Shown one piece after another: positions 48,558-57,436 of a DNA stretch of 64,000 nucleotides. This DNA is from Bacillus infantis (GTDB lineage: Bacteria; Bacillota; Bacilli; Bacillales; Cytobacillaceae). The notes under the pieces are model-generated. The model ran no database searches, was not told the origin of the DNA, and saw only the letters and a program-made list of their open reading frames with translations. Every line of letters begins with the position of its first letter. Position 1 is the first letter of the stretch. Position numbers and translations under genes: made by a program. The stretch is from positions 46,489 through 110,488 of the forward strand of contig NZ_JAIVAP010000015.1 of NCBI RefSeq assembly GCF_020171945.1, written 5' to 3'.

Positions 48558-48878
48558 TCACAGCAGATATTCTTTTGTTTTTTCCAGCAGGTATGGAACA
48601 GAGTGGAATGCGTATATCTTTTCTGCCAGCTTTCCCTCCCGGAAAAATAGCAGGCAGGGAACACTTTCTACTGACCACTTGCCGGCCAGGTCAGGAAAAT
48701 AGTTCAAGTTTGCCTGCCTGCATTCAATCCCCGGCAGTACCTCAAGGGTAACTGACAGCATCCGTCCAGCCATCTGGCATGTTCCGCACATCGGTGTGTA
48801 AAGATAGAGCATCCATGTCTCCCTGTCTTTTTCATACCGCTCCAAATCCCCAATTATCAGTTCTTGCAACCCTATCAT
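48558..48878 (-). CDS. yusE: Thioredoxin-like protein YusE
   Basis: 106-residue thioredoxin-fold protein with active site CGTC at residues 31-34 (YTPMCGTCQM) and a cis-proline segment SVESVPCLLFF near 72-80. Probably a cytosolic thiol-disulfide exchanger. Its ATG overlaps the yusF stop (ATGA), so the two are co-translated. Confidence 0.88.
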   Translation of the reverse strand: MIGLQELIIGDLERYEKDRETWMLYLYTPMCGTCQMAGRMLSVTLEVLPGIECRQANLNYFPDLAGKWSVESVPCLLFFREGKLAEKIYAFHSVPYLLEKTKEYLL

Positions 48879-49231
48879 CCTCTATCTAAAAACTCAGCAT
48901 ATACATCTATATTTGCGCCGAGCAGAACTGTTGCCAGGTGCTGCTCAGGTGCAGTCGCCACTTCCCGGTACATTTTATCAATATATAGATGTGCTGCTTC
49001 CGGGAATTCCCGTTTAAACTGCTTTCTCAGCTTTTCGCCGGATTCATCTGCATCCACCAGAATATAGACATCGCGATCAAATAATTCGTCGATCAATTCA
49101 TCCAGGCGGGTTATGCTGATTGTCCCGTTCGTACAAATGATTTCAACAGGCTCCTTAATAATGCTCTTCACCTTGCGCTTATCAGAAGTGCCCTCGACAA
49201 TAATTACCTTTTCTATGTTTTCTGCATGCAT
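48875..49231 (-). CDS. yusF: Toprim-domain protein YusF
   Basis: Stand-alone Toprim domain, 118 residues, of the primase/topoisomerase/RNase M5 superfamily. The catalytic Glu is in VIIVEGTSDKRK (about 9-20), and the acidic DADESG (about 61-66) matches the D-x-D motif. The function is unknown; RNase M5-like proteins share this layout. ATG at 49231 follows CAGGTGATG closely; GTG at 49240 is within the site. Confidence 0.87.
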   Translation of the reverse strand: MHAENIEKVIIVEGTSDKRKVKSIIKEPVEIICTNGTISITRLDELIDELFDRDVYILVDADESGEKLRKQFKREFPEAAHLYIDKMYREVATAPEQHLATVLLGANIDVYAEFLDRG

Positions 49232-49423
49232 ATTCATCACCTGACGGGAGTTGATATTTTTACTTTACCTTATTCTATGTTCGGCAAAATGGTGTTGAAC
49301 TCCTGCCTTGCTTTAGGAAAACGGGCATTCCCTCACTTGCTGAAAGCTGCCCTCCCTGCGTTAAGCCTTATCAAAATCCGCCCATAAAAGAGCCGGCAAA
49401 TCCTTATTTACCCTTTTTTCTGC

Positions 49424-49453
49424 AAAAAAAACAGCGGCAATGCCCGCTGTTCT
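49424..49453 (-). terminator. Terminator of yusG
   Basis: A perfect 8-bp stem AACAGCGG/CCGCTGTT followed by eight T residues, abutting the yusG stop. Confidence 0.9.
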
Positions 49454-49693
49454 TTAGCACCAGCCGCCTTCATCACAGTCCGTATAACGGGCTTCCGGCT
49501 GCTCTGTTGAAGTAATATGCTGGTAAATTTTCTGTTCATTCTGCTCGAAATGATGGCCAAGGGTAAATGAAGCACCTTCAGGCATCGGCGCTTCCCCGAT
49601 CATCTCATTCCCAAGATAAAGCTCCAGCTTCCCGTCCTTCAGCCTTCCTGTAACCCGATCGGTAATATCGATCTTTTGCTGTTTCAGTGTCAT
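49454..49693 (-). CDS. yusG: YusG family (DUF2553) protein
   Basis: A 79-residue protein of unknown function. N-terminal ITDRVTGRLKDGKLELYLGNEMIG and the C-terminal YTDCDEGGWC are the conserved parts. The gene lies just downstream of gcvH, as in B. subtilis, but a terminator separates the two. GGGTGGGA precedes the ATG. Confidence 0.85.
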   Translation of the reverse strand: MTLKQQKIDITDRVTGRLKDGKLELYLGNEMIGEAPMPEGASFTLGHHFEQNEQKIYQHITSTEQPEARYTDCDEGGWC

Positions 49694-49805
49694 TAGAATC
49701 CCACCCTTTTTGCTTTCTTAACAATAGAATGCCCTTCTAGCTGAAAGTAACTATGGGAAATTAATTACATTGTGTGAGGGATAGAAAAACCGGAAAGAAA
49801 AAGCA

Positions 49806-49832
49806 TAAAAGCGCCTGTAACAGGCGCTTATC
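49806..49832 (-). terminator. Terminator of gcvH
   Basis: Stem TAAGCGCCTGT with ACAGGCGCTTT and almost no loop (two or three bases), followed by T residues. Confidence 0.8.
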
Positions 49833-49834
49833 TT

Positions 49835-50221
49835 TTAATCTTCGTTGGTCATCTCTTCATATTGTTCAGCAGTCATCAGCTTGTCCACTTCGCTGCTGTC
49901 TGCAGGCTCAACAACGACCATCCAGGCCTTTTCATAAGGAGATTCATTTACAAATTCAGGGCTGTCATTCAGCTCTTCGTTGATTTCAACCACCTTGCCG
50001 CTGATTGGAGCATATAATTCAGATACAGTCTTTACAGACTCAACGCTTCCAAAAGGTTCATTCACCGTGATGCTGTCCCCGACTTCAGGAAGCTCAACGA
50101 AAACGATGTCCCCGAGTTCTGATTGGGCAAAATCGGTAATGCCGACCCGTACTTTTTCTCCTTCAACTTTAACCCATTCATGTTCTTCTGAGTAACGCAA
50201 TTCCTTAGGTATGCTGCTCAC
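49835..50221 (-). CDS. gcvH: Glycine cleavage system H protein
   Basis: Lipoyl-carrying shuttle of the glycine cleavage system. In Bacillus it also relays octanoyl/lipoyl groups to other enzymes. The lipoylated residue is K64 in [13 protein letters not shown]. Length is 128 residues. Start is GTG with GGAGGG upstream. LipA, encoded 24 kb away, would complete the cofactor on this protein. Confidence 0.97.
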   Translation of the reverse strand: MSSIPKELRYSEEHEWVKVEGEKVRVGITDFAQSELGDIVFVELPEVGDSITVNEPFGSVESVKTVSELYAPISGKVVEINEELNDSPEFVNESPYEKAWMVVVEPADSSEVDKLMTAEQYEEMTNED

Positions 50222-50292
50222 AATAATCCCTCCAAGATTCTAGTTCTTTACCGGGCTTAAGCCTTGCTATAAAGGAAATAGCAGATGATGCC

Positions 50293-50649
50293 TTAAAGCC
50301 ATGTTTTAGCAAAATCCTCTTCTCTGAAACCGACTGTCGCTTTTTGGCCGTCGAATGCCAAAGGCCGCTTTATCAGCATACCGTCAGATGCAAGCAAGTC
50401 CAGCAGCTCCGTGTCGGACATGGCTTTCACCTTGTCCTTCAAACCAAGCTCCCTGTACTTCTGGCCGCTCGTATTAAAGAATTTTTTAATATCAAGGCAG
50501 CTTTTTCTATAAGCATCTTCAAGCTCAGTGCGTGAAGGAGGATTTTCGACAATATGTACTTCATGGTAAGGAACGCCGTTTTCTTCAAGCCATTTTTTGG
50601 CCTTGCGGCATGTCCCGCATTTAGGATACCAGTAAAAATTCAGCGCCAA
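50293..50649 (-). CDS. yusI: ArsC/Spx-family protein YusI
   Basis: Thioredoxin-like protein of the ArsC/Spx family, 118 residues from TTG 50649. The redox pair is C11/C14 (YPKCGTCRKA), and the C-terminal LIKRPLAFDGQ is the conserved cis-proline region. Spx relatives bind RNA polymerase, but YusI has no shown role. GTG at 50685 also has a fair site (GGGTGA), so a 130-residue form is possible; family length favours the shorter. Confidence 0.86.
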   Translation of the reverse strand: MALNFYWYPKCGTCRKAKKWLEENGVPYHEVHIVENPPSRTELEDAYRKSCLDIKKFFNTSGQKYRELGLKDKVKAMSDTELLDLLASDGMLIKRPLAFDGQKATVGFREEDFAKTWL

Positions 50650-50777
50650 ATTCTGCACCACCCAATCGTTCTTATCCAAACTCACAGGTTAATCACCCAT
50701 TTAATTGCATACTATCATATTTTCGGCAAAATTCATAACCTTGAGTTTTAAAAATTTCGTCAGATCGAGGGTGTTCA

Positions 50778-50812
50778 AAAACAGCAATTGCTCCTCCGGG
50801 TAGAGGAGCAAT
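50778..50812 (-). terminator. Terminator of fadNAE
   Basis: A perfect 10-bp stem ATTGCTCCTC/GAGGAGCAAT with a 6-base loop, then TGCTGTTTTTG on the minus strand, after fadE. Confidence 0.8.
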
Positions 50813-50859
50813 GCGTCTTTGCCATTTTAGTTCCAAAGATAATCGGATTTTACTTCCGA

Positions 50860-52644
50860 TTACAGTACATAACGCTCAGCGTCAATCAGCTTCTCGGAAG
50901 CCTCGCGTTTTTTGGCGATAAGATTGATCGGTGTGTGGCGTGTGAATTTGCGGAGGGCAGAAAGCATCATGCGGAGTGCATCCCCGTTCTCTGCTGCAAC
51001 CAAAGTCTCTTTTGCATCCTGTTCAATCTTATTGAATGCCTCCTGGCAGAAAATCTGCGTGTAAAGAAGCTTTTGCTTGCTCTTTTCAGCGCCGTCCTTG
51101 CTGATAGCCTTTTCAGTCCTGAGTACTGCCGACTCCATTGCATAGGCATTGGAAACAATGTCTGCAATATTCACAAGAATTTCCTGTTCTTTTTCAATGG
51201 CTTTGCCATACTTCTGGGCTGCGAGTCCTGCTGCAAGCAAGCCGATTTTCTTAGCATTCTTCACTAAATATTTTTCCTGTGCCAAAGGCTCATCACCAGG
51301 CTCCTCAGGCATCAGCATCATCAGCTCTTCCTGGAGCGCCTGAGCTTTCTGGAATAAAGGCAGCTCTCCTTTGAAAGCTTTGCGCAGGTAAGTGCCAGGC
51401 ACCAGAAGGCGGTTGATTTCATTTGTACCTTCAAAAATTCTGTTGATGCGGGAATCGCGGTAGATTCTTTCAATTTCATATTCAGCCATGAAACCATAGC
51501 CGCCGTGCAGCTGTACGCCTTCATCGGCAATATAGTCAAGAACTTCTGTGGCAAAGAACTTGTTCAGGGAGCACTCGATTGCGTACTCTGCAATAGAGTT
51601 GGCAACTTCTTTGCCGTTCTTCACTTCTTCATCTGAAAGCCTGCTCATCCGGTCCTCGAACAATCCGACAGTACGGTAGACAGAGCTCTCAGCCGCGTAC
51701 AGCTTTGCCGCCATATTGGCAAGCTTCTCTTTCGTAAGATTGAATTGGGAGATCGGCGTCTTGAACTGCTGGCGCTGATTGGTATATTGTACAGTAACTT
51801 CGTACGCGCGCTTTGAAGCTCCGACTGCTCCTACCCCAAGCTTGTAGCGGCCGATATTCAGGATGTTGAAGGCGATGATATGACCTTTTCCAAGTTCTCC
51901 CAGAAGATTTTCCTTCGGCACTTGTGCATCTTCAAGGATCAGCGTCCTTGTGGAAGAGCTCTTGATGCCCATTTTCTTTTCCTCAGGCCCTGTGGAAACG
52001 CCAGGATACTCTCTTTCAACGATGAAGGCGGAGAAATGCTCGCCATCCACTTTCGCATAGACAACAAACACATCGGCAAAGCCGGCATTGGTGATCCATT
52101 GCTTCTCGCCGTTCAGGACATAGTGCGTGCCTTCAGCGTTTAATTTTGCAGTCGTTTTTGCTCCAAGTGCATCTGATCCTGAGCCTGGTTCAGTAAGTGC
52201 ATAGGCAGCAATCTTTTCGCCAGTCGCCAAAAGAGGCAGATATTTTTGCTTTTGTTCTTCATCTCCGAACAGAACGATTGGAAGCGATCCTATTCCGACA
52301 TGGGCGCCGTGGGTGATTGAGAATCCGCCGGCACGGGACATTTTTTCAGCGATAAGAGCCGAGCTCACCTTATCAAGGCCAAGCCCGCCGTACTCTTCCG
52401 GCACATCTGCGCCAAGGAGCCCAAGGTCCCCTGCCTGCTTCAGCAGTTTGACTGAGCGGTCGAATTCATGGTTCTCCAGGTGTTCAACCTGCGGGACTAC
52501 TTCATTTACCACATAATCCTCAGTTGTCTTGGCAATCATTTTCTGCTCATCAGTATAATCCTCCGGTGTAAACACACGGTCATAAGATACATCTTCAATA
52601 AGGAAGCTTCCGCCTTTGATTACGTTTTCTGTTTGGTTAGACAT
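50860..52644 (-). CDS. fadE: Acyl-CoA dehydrogenase FadE
   Basis: FAD enzyme for the first oxidation step of fatty acid beta-oxidation. At 594 residues it is longer than classical enzymes because of a C-terminal extension (about 430-594), as in B. subtilis FadE. Motifs are YALTEPGSGSDA, QWITNAGFADVF and a C-terminal-domain QLHGGYGFMAEYEIERIYRDSRI. ATG at 52644 has GGAGG upstream. Third gene of fadN-A-E; a long stem-loop lies between fadA and this gene. Confidence 0.94.
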   Translation of the reverse strand: MSNQTENVIKGGSFLIEDVSYDRVFTPEDYTDEQKMIAKTTEDYVVNEVVPQVEHLENHEFDRSVKLLKQAGDLGLLGADVPEEYGGLGLDKVSSALIAEKMSRAGGFSITHGAHVGIGSLPIVLFGDEEQKQKYLPLLATGEKIAAYALTEPGSGSDALGAKTTAKLNAEGTHYVLNGEKQWITNAGFADVFVVYAKVDGEHFSAFIVEREYPGVSTGPEEKKMGIKSSSTRTLILEDAQVPKENLLGELGKGHIIAFNILNIGRYKLGVGAVGASKRAYEVTVQYTNQRQQFKTPISQFNLTKEKLANMAAKLYAAESSVYRTVGLFEDRMSRLSDEEVKNGKEVANSIAEYAIECSLNKFFATEVLDYIADEGVQLHGGYGFMAEYEIERIYRDSRINRIFEGTNEINRLLVPGTYLRKAFKGELPLFQKAQALQEELMMLMPEEPGDEPLAQEKYLVKNAKKIGLLAAGLAAQKYGKAIEKEQEILVNIADIVSNAYAMESAVLRTEKAISKDGAEKSKQKLLYTQIFCQEAFNKIEQDAKETLVAAENGDALRMMLSALRKFTRHTPINLIAKKREASEKLIDAERYVL

Positions 52645-52711
52645 CTTTTTTCCTCCATTCAATTGAAGGAGCGCTGGCTCCGGTTTTATATTAGGCTAAG
52701 TTAAACATTGC

Positions 52712-52787
52712 TGCTGATTTTGAGCTTTTTTCAGCTGTGCTGAAATGAGTGCGTAACAGAGTTTCACACAAATGCCCAAAATCAGCA
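52712..52787 (-). other. Long stem-loop between fadA and fadE
   Basis: Perfect 11-bp arms TGCTGATTTTG (52712-52722) and CAAAATCAGCA (52777-52787) enclose 54 bases with further TGTG..GAAA/TTTC..ACA pairing. There is no T-run after it, so it does not look like a simple terminator; mRNA processing or differential expression in the operon is possible. Confidence 0.65.
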
Positions 52788-52845
52788 TAGAACACTAACA
52801 GAGCCCTTTTATTAAAAATTACCTTTTAAATATGATAGATGGCAT

Positions 52846-54021
52846 TTAGAGAAGCTCGAATACCCCGGCTGCACCCATGCCGCCGCCGATGCACATTGTG
52901 ACAACCCCGAACTGCTGGTTGCGGCGCTTCATTTCGTGCAGGAGCGTCAGAGTCAACTTTGCACCTGTACAGCCAAGCGGATGCCCCAGGGCGATCGCTC
53001 CGCCGTTTACATTCACTTTATCCTCATCAAGGCCAAGCTCCCTGATGATCTGGATTGATTGTGAAGCAAATGCTTCATTCAGTTCGAACAGGCCGATATC
53101 AGACAGCTCCAGGCCGGCAAGCTTCAATGCTTTAGGAATAGCTACAATCGGCCCGATCCCCATCACTTCAGGAGGCACACCGCCAACAGCAAAGCTTCTG
53201 AACTTGGCCATCGGTTTCAGGCTGAGCGAGTCTGCTTTCTCCCGGTCCATCACCATGACCGCTGCAGCGCCGTCACTTGTCTGCGAGGAATTCCCCGCCG
53301 TGACAGAGCCTGTGACAGAGAACGCCGGACGCAGCTTGCCGAGTGTATCGACCGTTGAATCAGGGCGCACTCCCTCATCTGTAGTGAATTGAACGTTTTT
53401 CTCAACAAGCTTATTGTCTTTCCCGACTGAACGGAAAGTTACATCAACAGGCACAATTTCATCCTGGAACTTGCCTTCCTGGATCGCTTTTGCCGCTCTT
53501 TGATGGCTCCGGACCGCGAATGCATCCTGGTCTTCACGGCTGATGCCGTATTTTTTGGCCACTTCTTCTGCCGTATGCCCCATGCCCATATAATATTCAG
53601 GCGCACTTTCCGCGAGCTTTGCATTCGGGCGGACCACATGGCCCATCATCGGCACAAGGCTCATTGATTCAGCTCCGCCTGCGATGACAGTGTCCGCACT
53701 GCCTACCATGATTTTTTCAGCAGCATAAGCAATGGTCTGCAGGCCAGAAGAACAATAACGGTTGACTGTTACTGCCGGCACTGTATGAGGCAGCCCTGCA
53801 AGCGCCCCGATATTGCGGGCCATATTCAGCCCCTGCTCAGCCTCCGGCATGGCACAGCCGATAATCAAGTCATCAATATTCCCTTCATAGCCTCCGGCCC
53901 GCCTTAAGGTTTCTTTTACAGCCAGTGCCCCCAAATCATCTGGACGGACATGGGCAAGCGTCCCTTTTTTCGCCTTGCCGACGGGCGTCCTGGCACCAGC
54001 AACAATAACTGCTTCTCTCAT
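52846..54021 (-). CDS. fadA: Acetyl-CoA C-acyltransferase FadA
   Basis: Thiolase for the last step of beta-oxidation, 391 residues. The acyl-accepting cysteine is C90 ([10 protein letters not shown]); the C-terminal His and Cys are in [16 protein letters not shown] and [12 protein letters not shown]. Start ATG has GAGAGGGA upstream. It lies 59 bases after fadN and acts with it. Confidence 0.96.
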   Translation of the reverse strand: MREAVIVAGARTPVGKAKKGTLAHVRPDDLGALAVKETLRRAGGYEGNIDDLIIGCAMPEAEQGLNMARNIGALAGLPHTVPAVTVNRYCSSGLQTIAYAAEKIMVGSADTVIAGGAESMSLVPMMGHVVRPNAKLAESAPEYYMGMGHTAEEVAKKYGISREDQDAFAVRSHQRAAKAIQEGKFQDEIVPVDVTFRSVGKDNKLVEKNVQFTTDEGVRPDSTVDTLGKLRPAFSVTGSVTAGNSSQTSDGAAAVMVMDREKADSLSLKPMAKFRSFAVGGVPPEVMGIGPIVAIPKALKLAGLELSDIGLFELNEAFASQSIQIIRELGLDEDKVNVNGGAIALGHPLGCTGAKLTLTLLHEMKRRNQQFGVVTMCIGGGMGAAGVFELL

Positions 54022-54080
54022 CGTTCATTCCCTCTCTTTCTATGGATGTTCGAGATTTAATCTATCAATCTGCCAATATG

Positions 54081-56465
54081 TCAGTTGCGCAATGGCTTTC
54101 CTTTAACAAGCATATGCTGCATGCGCTGCTGGGATTTCGGCTGCGCTACGAGGCTGAGGAAAGCTTCTCTTTCCAGATCCAGAAGATACTGCTCATCAAC
54201 TTCTGTCCCGTATGGCACCTTGCCGCCGGCAATGACATACGCCAGTTTTTGGGCAATTTTTAAATCATGTTCAGAAATAAAGCCTGAGTACAGCATCGCC
54301 TGTGCTCCAAGGAGAAGTGTCGCATATCCCGTTTCGCCGACTACCGGAACCTTCTTCCTGACCGGAGGCGTATAGCCCTGTTCATGGAGAGCAAGGACCG
54401 CCTGCTTCGCATCATACAGCTGATGGTCTCCGTTCACGCTGATTCCGTCTGCAGCTCCCAGGAAGTTATTTTCCCTTGCTTCCTCCCCTGAAGTCGATAC
54501 CTTAGCCATAGCAATGCTTTCAAATACTTTGTTGGCCACTTTTTGCAGATCAAACTCCACTCCGTTTGGCATGCCTTCAAGATGCTTGATATACAGCTCC
54601 TTGTTGCCGCCTCCGCCAGGGATGAGGCCGACGCCAGCTTCCACAAGCCCCATGTATGTTTCCATTGAAGCCTGGATATGTGCTGCCGGCAGGCATATCT
54701 CTGCGCCGCCGCCAAGCGTCATGGCAAATGGCGCAGCTACTACCGGCTTGGTGCTGTACTTGATTTTCATCATAGCCTGCTGGAAGTGGCGGACAACCAT
54801 ATCAAGTTCAAAGACATTATCATCCTGCGCCTCCATCAGGATCATCGCCAGGTTGGCACCCACGGAGAAATTCTTGCCCTGGTTGCCGATTACAAGGCCT
54901 TTATAGTTCTTTTCAACTTCATCAACAGCAAAATTAATCATCTGGATGATATCAAGACCGATGGCATTGCTTTGTGAATGGAATTCAAGAAGGGCAACTC
55001 CGTCTCCAAGATCCAATAGGCTAGCGCCTGTATTTTTCCTGATGACTCCCTTTTGTTTTTTAAGCTTCTTTATATTGATATTCTTTGGGTTTTCTTCTTC
55101 AGGTACATATTCGCCGTTTTTATAGAAGAAGATATCTCCGTTTTCTTCCTTATAGAAGGATGTGTGTCCATTGGAGAGCATTTCCTTAATCCATGCAGGG
55201 ACTTCCTTGCCCTCTGCCTCCATTTTGCCGACTGATTTCTCGAGGCCGATGCTATCCCAGGTTTCGAACGGGCCCATCTGCCAGCCAAAGCCCCATTTCA
55301 TTGCTTTATCAATGCTTGTGACATCATCTGCAATTTCGCCTAGCAGCTCAGCTGAGTACAGCAGCGCCGGGCTGAGGATATTCCAGAGAAGCTGGCCAGC
55401 TTTATCATCCGCGTATACAAGCGCTTTCAATTTGTTAGCCAATCCTTTTTCCTGCTTGCTCATTTCAACCGAAGCAGCTTTCAGCTTTTGGCGCGGCCCG
55501 TACTCAAGCGTGTCCGGATTGAGTTCAAGGATTTCTTTTCCTTCCTTCTTAAAGAACCCTTGCCCGGATTTGCTGCCAAGCCAGCCATTCTCAAGCATCT
55601 GCTTCATGAATGCCGGCACTTCAAAGGCCTCTTTTTCCTTGCCGTCCACCTGCTCATATACGTTGTTCGCCACGTGGATGAAAGTATCAAGCCCAACAAC
55701 ATCCAGCGTCCGGAAAGTCGCGCTTTTCGGCCTGCCGATCAGAGGTCCTGTCACAGAGTCTACCTCTCCTACACTATAGCCGCCCTTCAGCATTTCCTGT
55801 ACAGTGATCAGAAGCCCGTAGGTCCCGATGCGGTTTCCGATGAAATTCGGTGTATCCTTTGCTTCAACAACGCCTTTGCCCAGTACATCTTCACCAAACT
55901 TCTTCATGAAAGAAAGGACTTCAGCTGATGTCGTTTTGGCAGGGATCACTTCCAGCAGCTTCAGATAGCGCGGCGGATTGAAAAAGTGGGTGCCGATAAA
56001 ATGCTTTTGGAAATCATCGGATCTTCCTTCAGCCATGCTGTTCACGGAGATTCCGGAAGTGTTGGAGCTGATGATGCTGCCAGGCTTCCGGAACTGGTCA
56101 ACCTTCGCAAATACCTGCTTTTTTATGTCCAGATTTTCGACGACTACTTCGATAATCCAATCTACATCTTTCAAACGTTCCATATCATCTTCAAAATTGC
56201 CGGCTTCAAGCAGAGCAAGGCTTTTTTTGGATGTGAGCGGAGCCGGCTTTTGCTTGAGAAGCTTTTGCAGCGCTCCCTGGCTGATCCTGTTGCGGACCGC
56301 CTTATCCTCCAATGTAAGGCCCTTCTTCTGTTCAGCCTCGTTTAATTCGCGAGGCACAATATCCAGCAGCAATGTCGGGATGCCAATGTTAGCCAAATGT
56401 GCAGCAATTCCTGAGCCCATCACACCGGAGCCTAATACTGCTGCCTTCTTAATTTGTTGGATCAA
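54081..56465 (-). CDS. fadN: 3-hydroxyacyl-CoA dehydrogenase/enoyl-CoA hydratase FadN
   Basis: Two-step beta-oxidation enzyme, 794 residues. The NAD-binding GSGVMGSGIAAHL is at about 12-24, and the hydroxyacyl-CoA dehydrogenase core runs to about 400 (IISSNTSGISV, HFFNPPRYLKLLEVI). The C-terminal crotonase domain (about 480-720) has GANLAMILMEA, ALGGGAEICLPA and GLIPGGGG. The domain order is reversed relative to E. coli FadB. The start is TTG at 56465 behind AAAGGGGGA. First gene of the operon. Confidence 0.95.
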   Translation of the reverse strand: MIQQIKKAAVLGSGVMGSGIAAHLANIGIPTLLLDIVPRELNEAEQKKGLTLEDKAVRNRISQGALQKLLKQKPAPLTSKKSLALLEAGNFEDDMERLKDVDWIIEVVVENLDIKKQVFAKVDQFRKPGSIISSNTSGISVNSMAEGRSDDFQKHFIGTHFFNPPRYLKLLEVIPAKTTSAEVLSFMKKFGEDVLGKGVVEAKDTPNFIGNRIGTYGLLITVQEMLKGGYSVGEVDSVTGPLIGRPKSATFRTLDVVGLDTFIHVANNVYEQVDGKEKEAFEVPAFMKQMLENGWLGSKSGQGFFKKEGKEILELNPDTLEYGPRQKLKAASVEMSKQEKGLANKLKALVYADDKAGQLLWNILSPALLYSAELLGEIADDVTSIDKAMKWGFGWQMGPFETWDSIGLEKSVGKMEAEGKEVPAWIKEMLSNGHTSFYKEENGDIFFYKNGEYVPEEENPKNINIKKLKKQKGVIRKNTGASLLDLGDGVALLEFHSQSNAIGLDIIQMINFAVDEVEKNYKGLVIGNQGKNFSVGANLAMILMEAQDDNVFELDMVVRHFQQAMMKIKYSTKPVVAAPFAMTLGGGAEICLPAAHIQASMETYMGLVEAGVGLIPGGGGNKELYIKHLEGMPNGVEFDLQKVANKVFESIAMAKVSTSGEEARENNFLGAADGISVNGDHQLYDAKQAVLALHEQGYTPPVRKKVPVVGETGYATLLLGAQAMLYSGFISEHDLKIAQKLAYVIAGGKVPYGTEVDEQYLLDLEREAFLSLVAQPKSQQRMQHMLVKGKPLRN

Positions 56466-56489
56466 TTTTGTTTCCCCCTTTGACACTTT

Positions 56490-56507
56490 TGAATGAACAC
56501 TCATTCA
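56490..56507. promoter_or_regulatory. FadR operator of fadNAE
   Basis: A perfect dyad TGAATGA-ACAC-TCATTCA matching the FadR(YsiA) consensus TGAATGA-4-TCATTCA. It sits in the leader, about 25 bases before the fadN start and about 50 bases downstream of the predicted -10. Confidence 0.88.
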
Positions 56508-56553
56508 TTTTCTTGTTAAAAAAAATGGCAGAGAATGAGTACTGTTAGTTATT

Positions 56554-56582
56554 ACTATAAGATATTTCTGAAATTTTCGCAA
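56554..56582 (-). promoter_or_regulatory. Promoter of fadNAE
   Basis: Minus-strand TTGCGA, 17-base spacer, TATAGT. Transcription would cross the FadR operator about 50 bases later. Confidence 0.6.
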
Positions 56583-56757
56583 TATTTAGGAGTGAAATTT
56601 ATTAAAATTTACAATGTCTGGCTTATAGTGAATATCTTTGAATGGACAACCTAGTATGGAGGCTCCCCAAAAGGTGAACGGCGCTTTATAGGCAAATGCA
56701 GTTTTTTGGGCGGGCAATCCCCGACTAATTTTGATTGGCAGGCAGGAGGTGAGCAGG

Positions 56758-56886
56758 ATGAAGCATAAGAAAAACCCTTCAAAAGCAGGCGTGAGCGCAG
56801 CCAGTGTAAAAGGCGACGCAGGCCCGACAGTTGAACGCGACGGCGGAGGCAAGAGAAACAGCCAAAATAATCAGTATAAGAAGTAA
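56758..56886 (+). CDS. yuzL: YuzL-family small protein
   Basis: A 42-residue hydrophilic protein, rich in Lys, Gly, Ser and Asn, with conserved-looking NPSKAGVSAASVKGDAGPT (about 6-24) and a QNNQYKK end. GGAGGTGAG precedes the ATG by a good distance and a terminator follows. Function unknown. Longer minus-strand frames over it are shadows. Confidence 0.82.
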   Translation: MKHKKNPSKAGVSAASVKGDAGPTVERDGGGKRNSQNNQYKK

Positions 56887-56897
56887 GAATTGATGCA

Positions 56898-56928
56898 GGG
56901 GAGCGGGAGGCCGCTCTCTTTTTTGTGA
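56898..56928 (+). terminator. Terminator of yuzL
   Basis: GGGAGCGG/CCGCTCTC-type stem with a 4-base loop, then six T residues. Confidence 0.85.
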
Positions 56929-57036
56929 TTGTTTGGGGGGATTGTGGGATGGCGACGTGGAAATTAGGGGAGAGTTGGGGGATCAGGGGGTTTGAGGAGG
57001 GGTTGGCGGGGGCTTGGGTGGGTTGTATTTGCGGAT

Positions 57037-57156
57037 ATTAGCAACTTTTAGGATTTATTAGCAAGTTTGGTGGTTTATTAGCAACTTTTCTGTTTTATTA
57101 GCAACTTCTGGATTTTATTAGCAACTTTAAGCTTTTATTAGCAACTGGCCGCTTTC
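57037..57156. repeat. 20-bp tandem array A (ATTAGCAAC units)
   Basis: Six head-to-tail units of exactly 20 bp starting at 57037, 57057, 57077, 57097, 57117 and 57137. Each begins ATTAGCAA, then CTT in most, then a variable core and a T-run (ATTAGCAACTTTTAGGATTT is the first). An ATTTGCGG just before (57028) matches the unit start of array B. The region between yuzL and here is G-rich and shows no gene. Confidence 0.95.
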
Positions 57157-57240
57157 AGCCACTATTACTAAGCGGCCTGCCGGTATGTGGGGACTTTCTC
57201 CTTGCACAAGGGCAGTCAACCGACGGATCCGGCCTCCTTT

Positions 57241-57360
57241 ATTTGCGAGATTTCCGATTTATTTGCGTGTTTCAGTTTTTATTTGCGACTTTCTGATTAT
57301 ATTTGCGGCTCACAATTTTTATTTGCGACTTCTACATTATATTTGCGACTCTCCCATCGA
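57241..57360. repeat. 20-bp tandem array B (ATTTGCGAC units)
   Basis: Six units of exactly 20 bp at 57241, 57261, 57281, 57301, 57321 and 57341, each starting ATTTGCG, mostly ATTTGCGACTT, and ending T-rich. The unit start differs from array A at two positions (ATTaGCaAC versus ATTTGCGAC). Plus-strand reading frames through both arrays lack ribosome sites and are not genes. The 84 bases between arrays contain a GCCGCTT/AAGCGGC inverted pair. Confidence 0.95.
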
Positions 57361-57398
57361 CACCACCAGCCAGCTCCACATCAAAACATCAAAACATC

Positions 57399-57430
57399 AA
57401 AAAAGCCCAGCAGATCCCCCGCTGGGCCTT
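57399..57430 (-). terminator. Terminator of fadM
   Basis: A perfect 7-bp stem GCCCAGC/GCTGGGC with a 9-base loop and TTTTTT on the minus strand. Confidence 0.9.
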
Positions 57431-57436
57431 GCATAC

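Noticed and set aside
57037..57360. CRISPR array
   Set aside because: Units of 20 bp with only about six variable bases are too short for repeat plus spacer.
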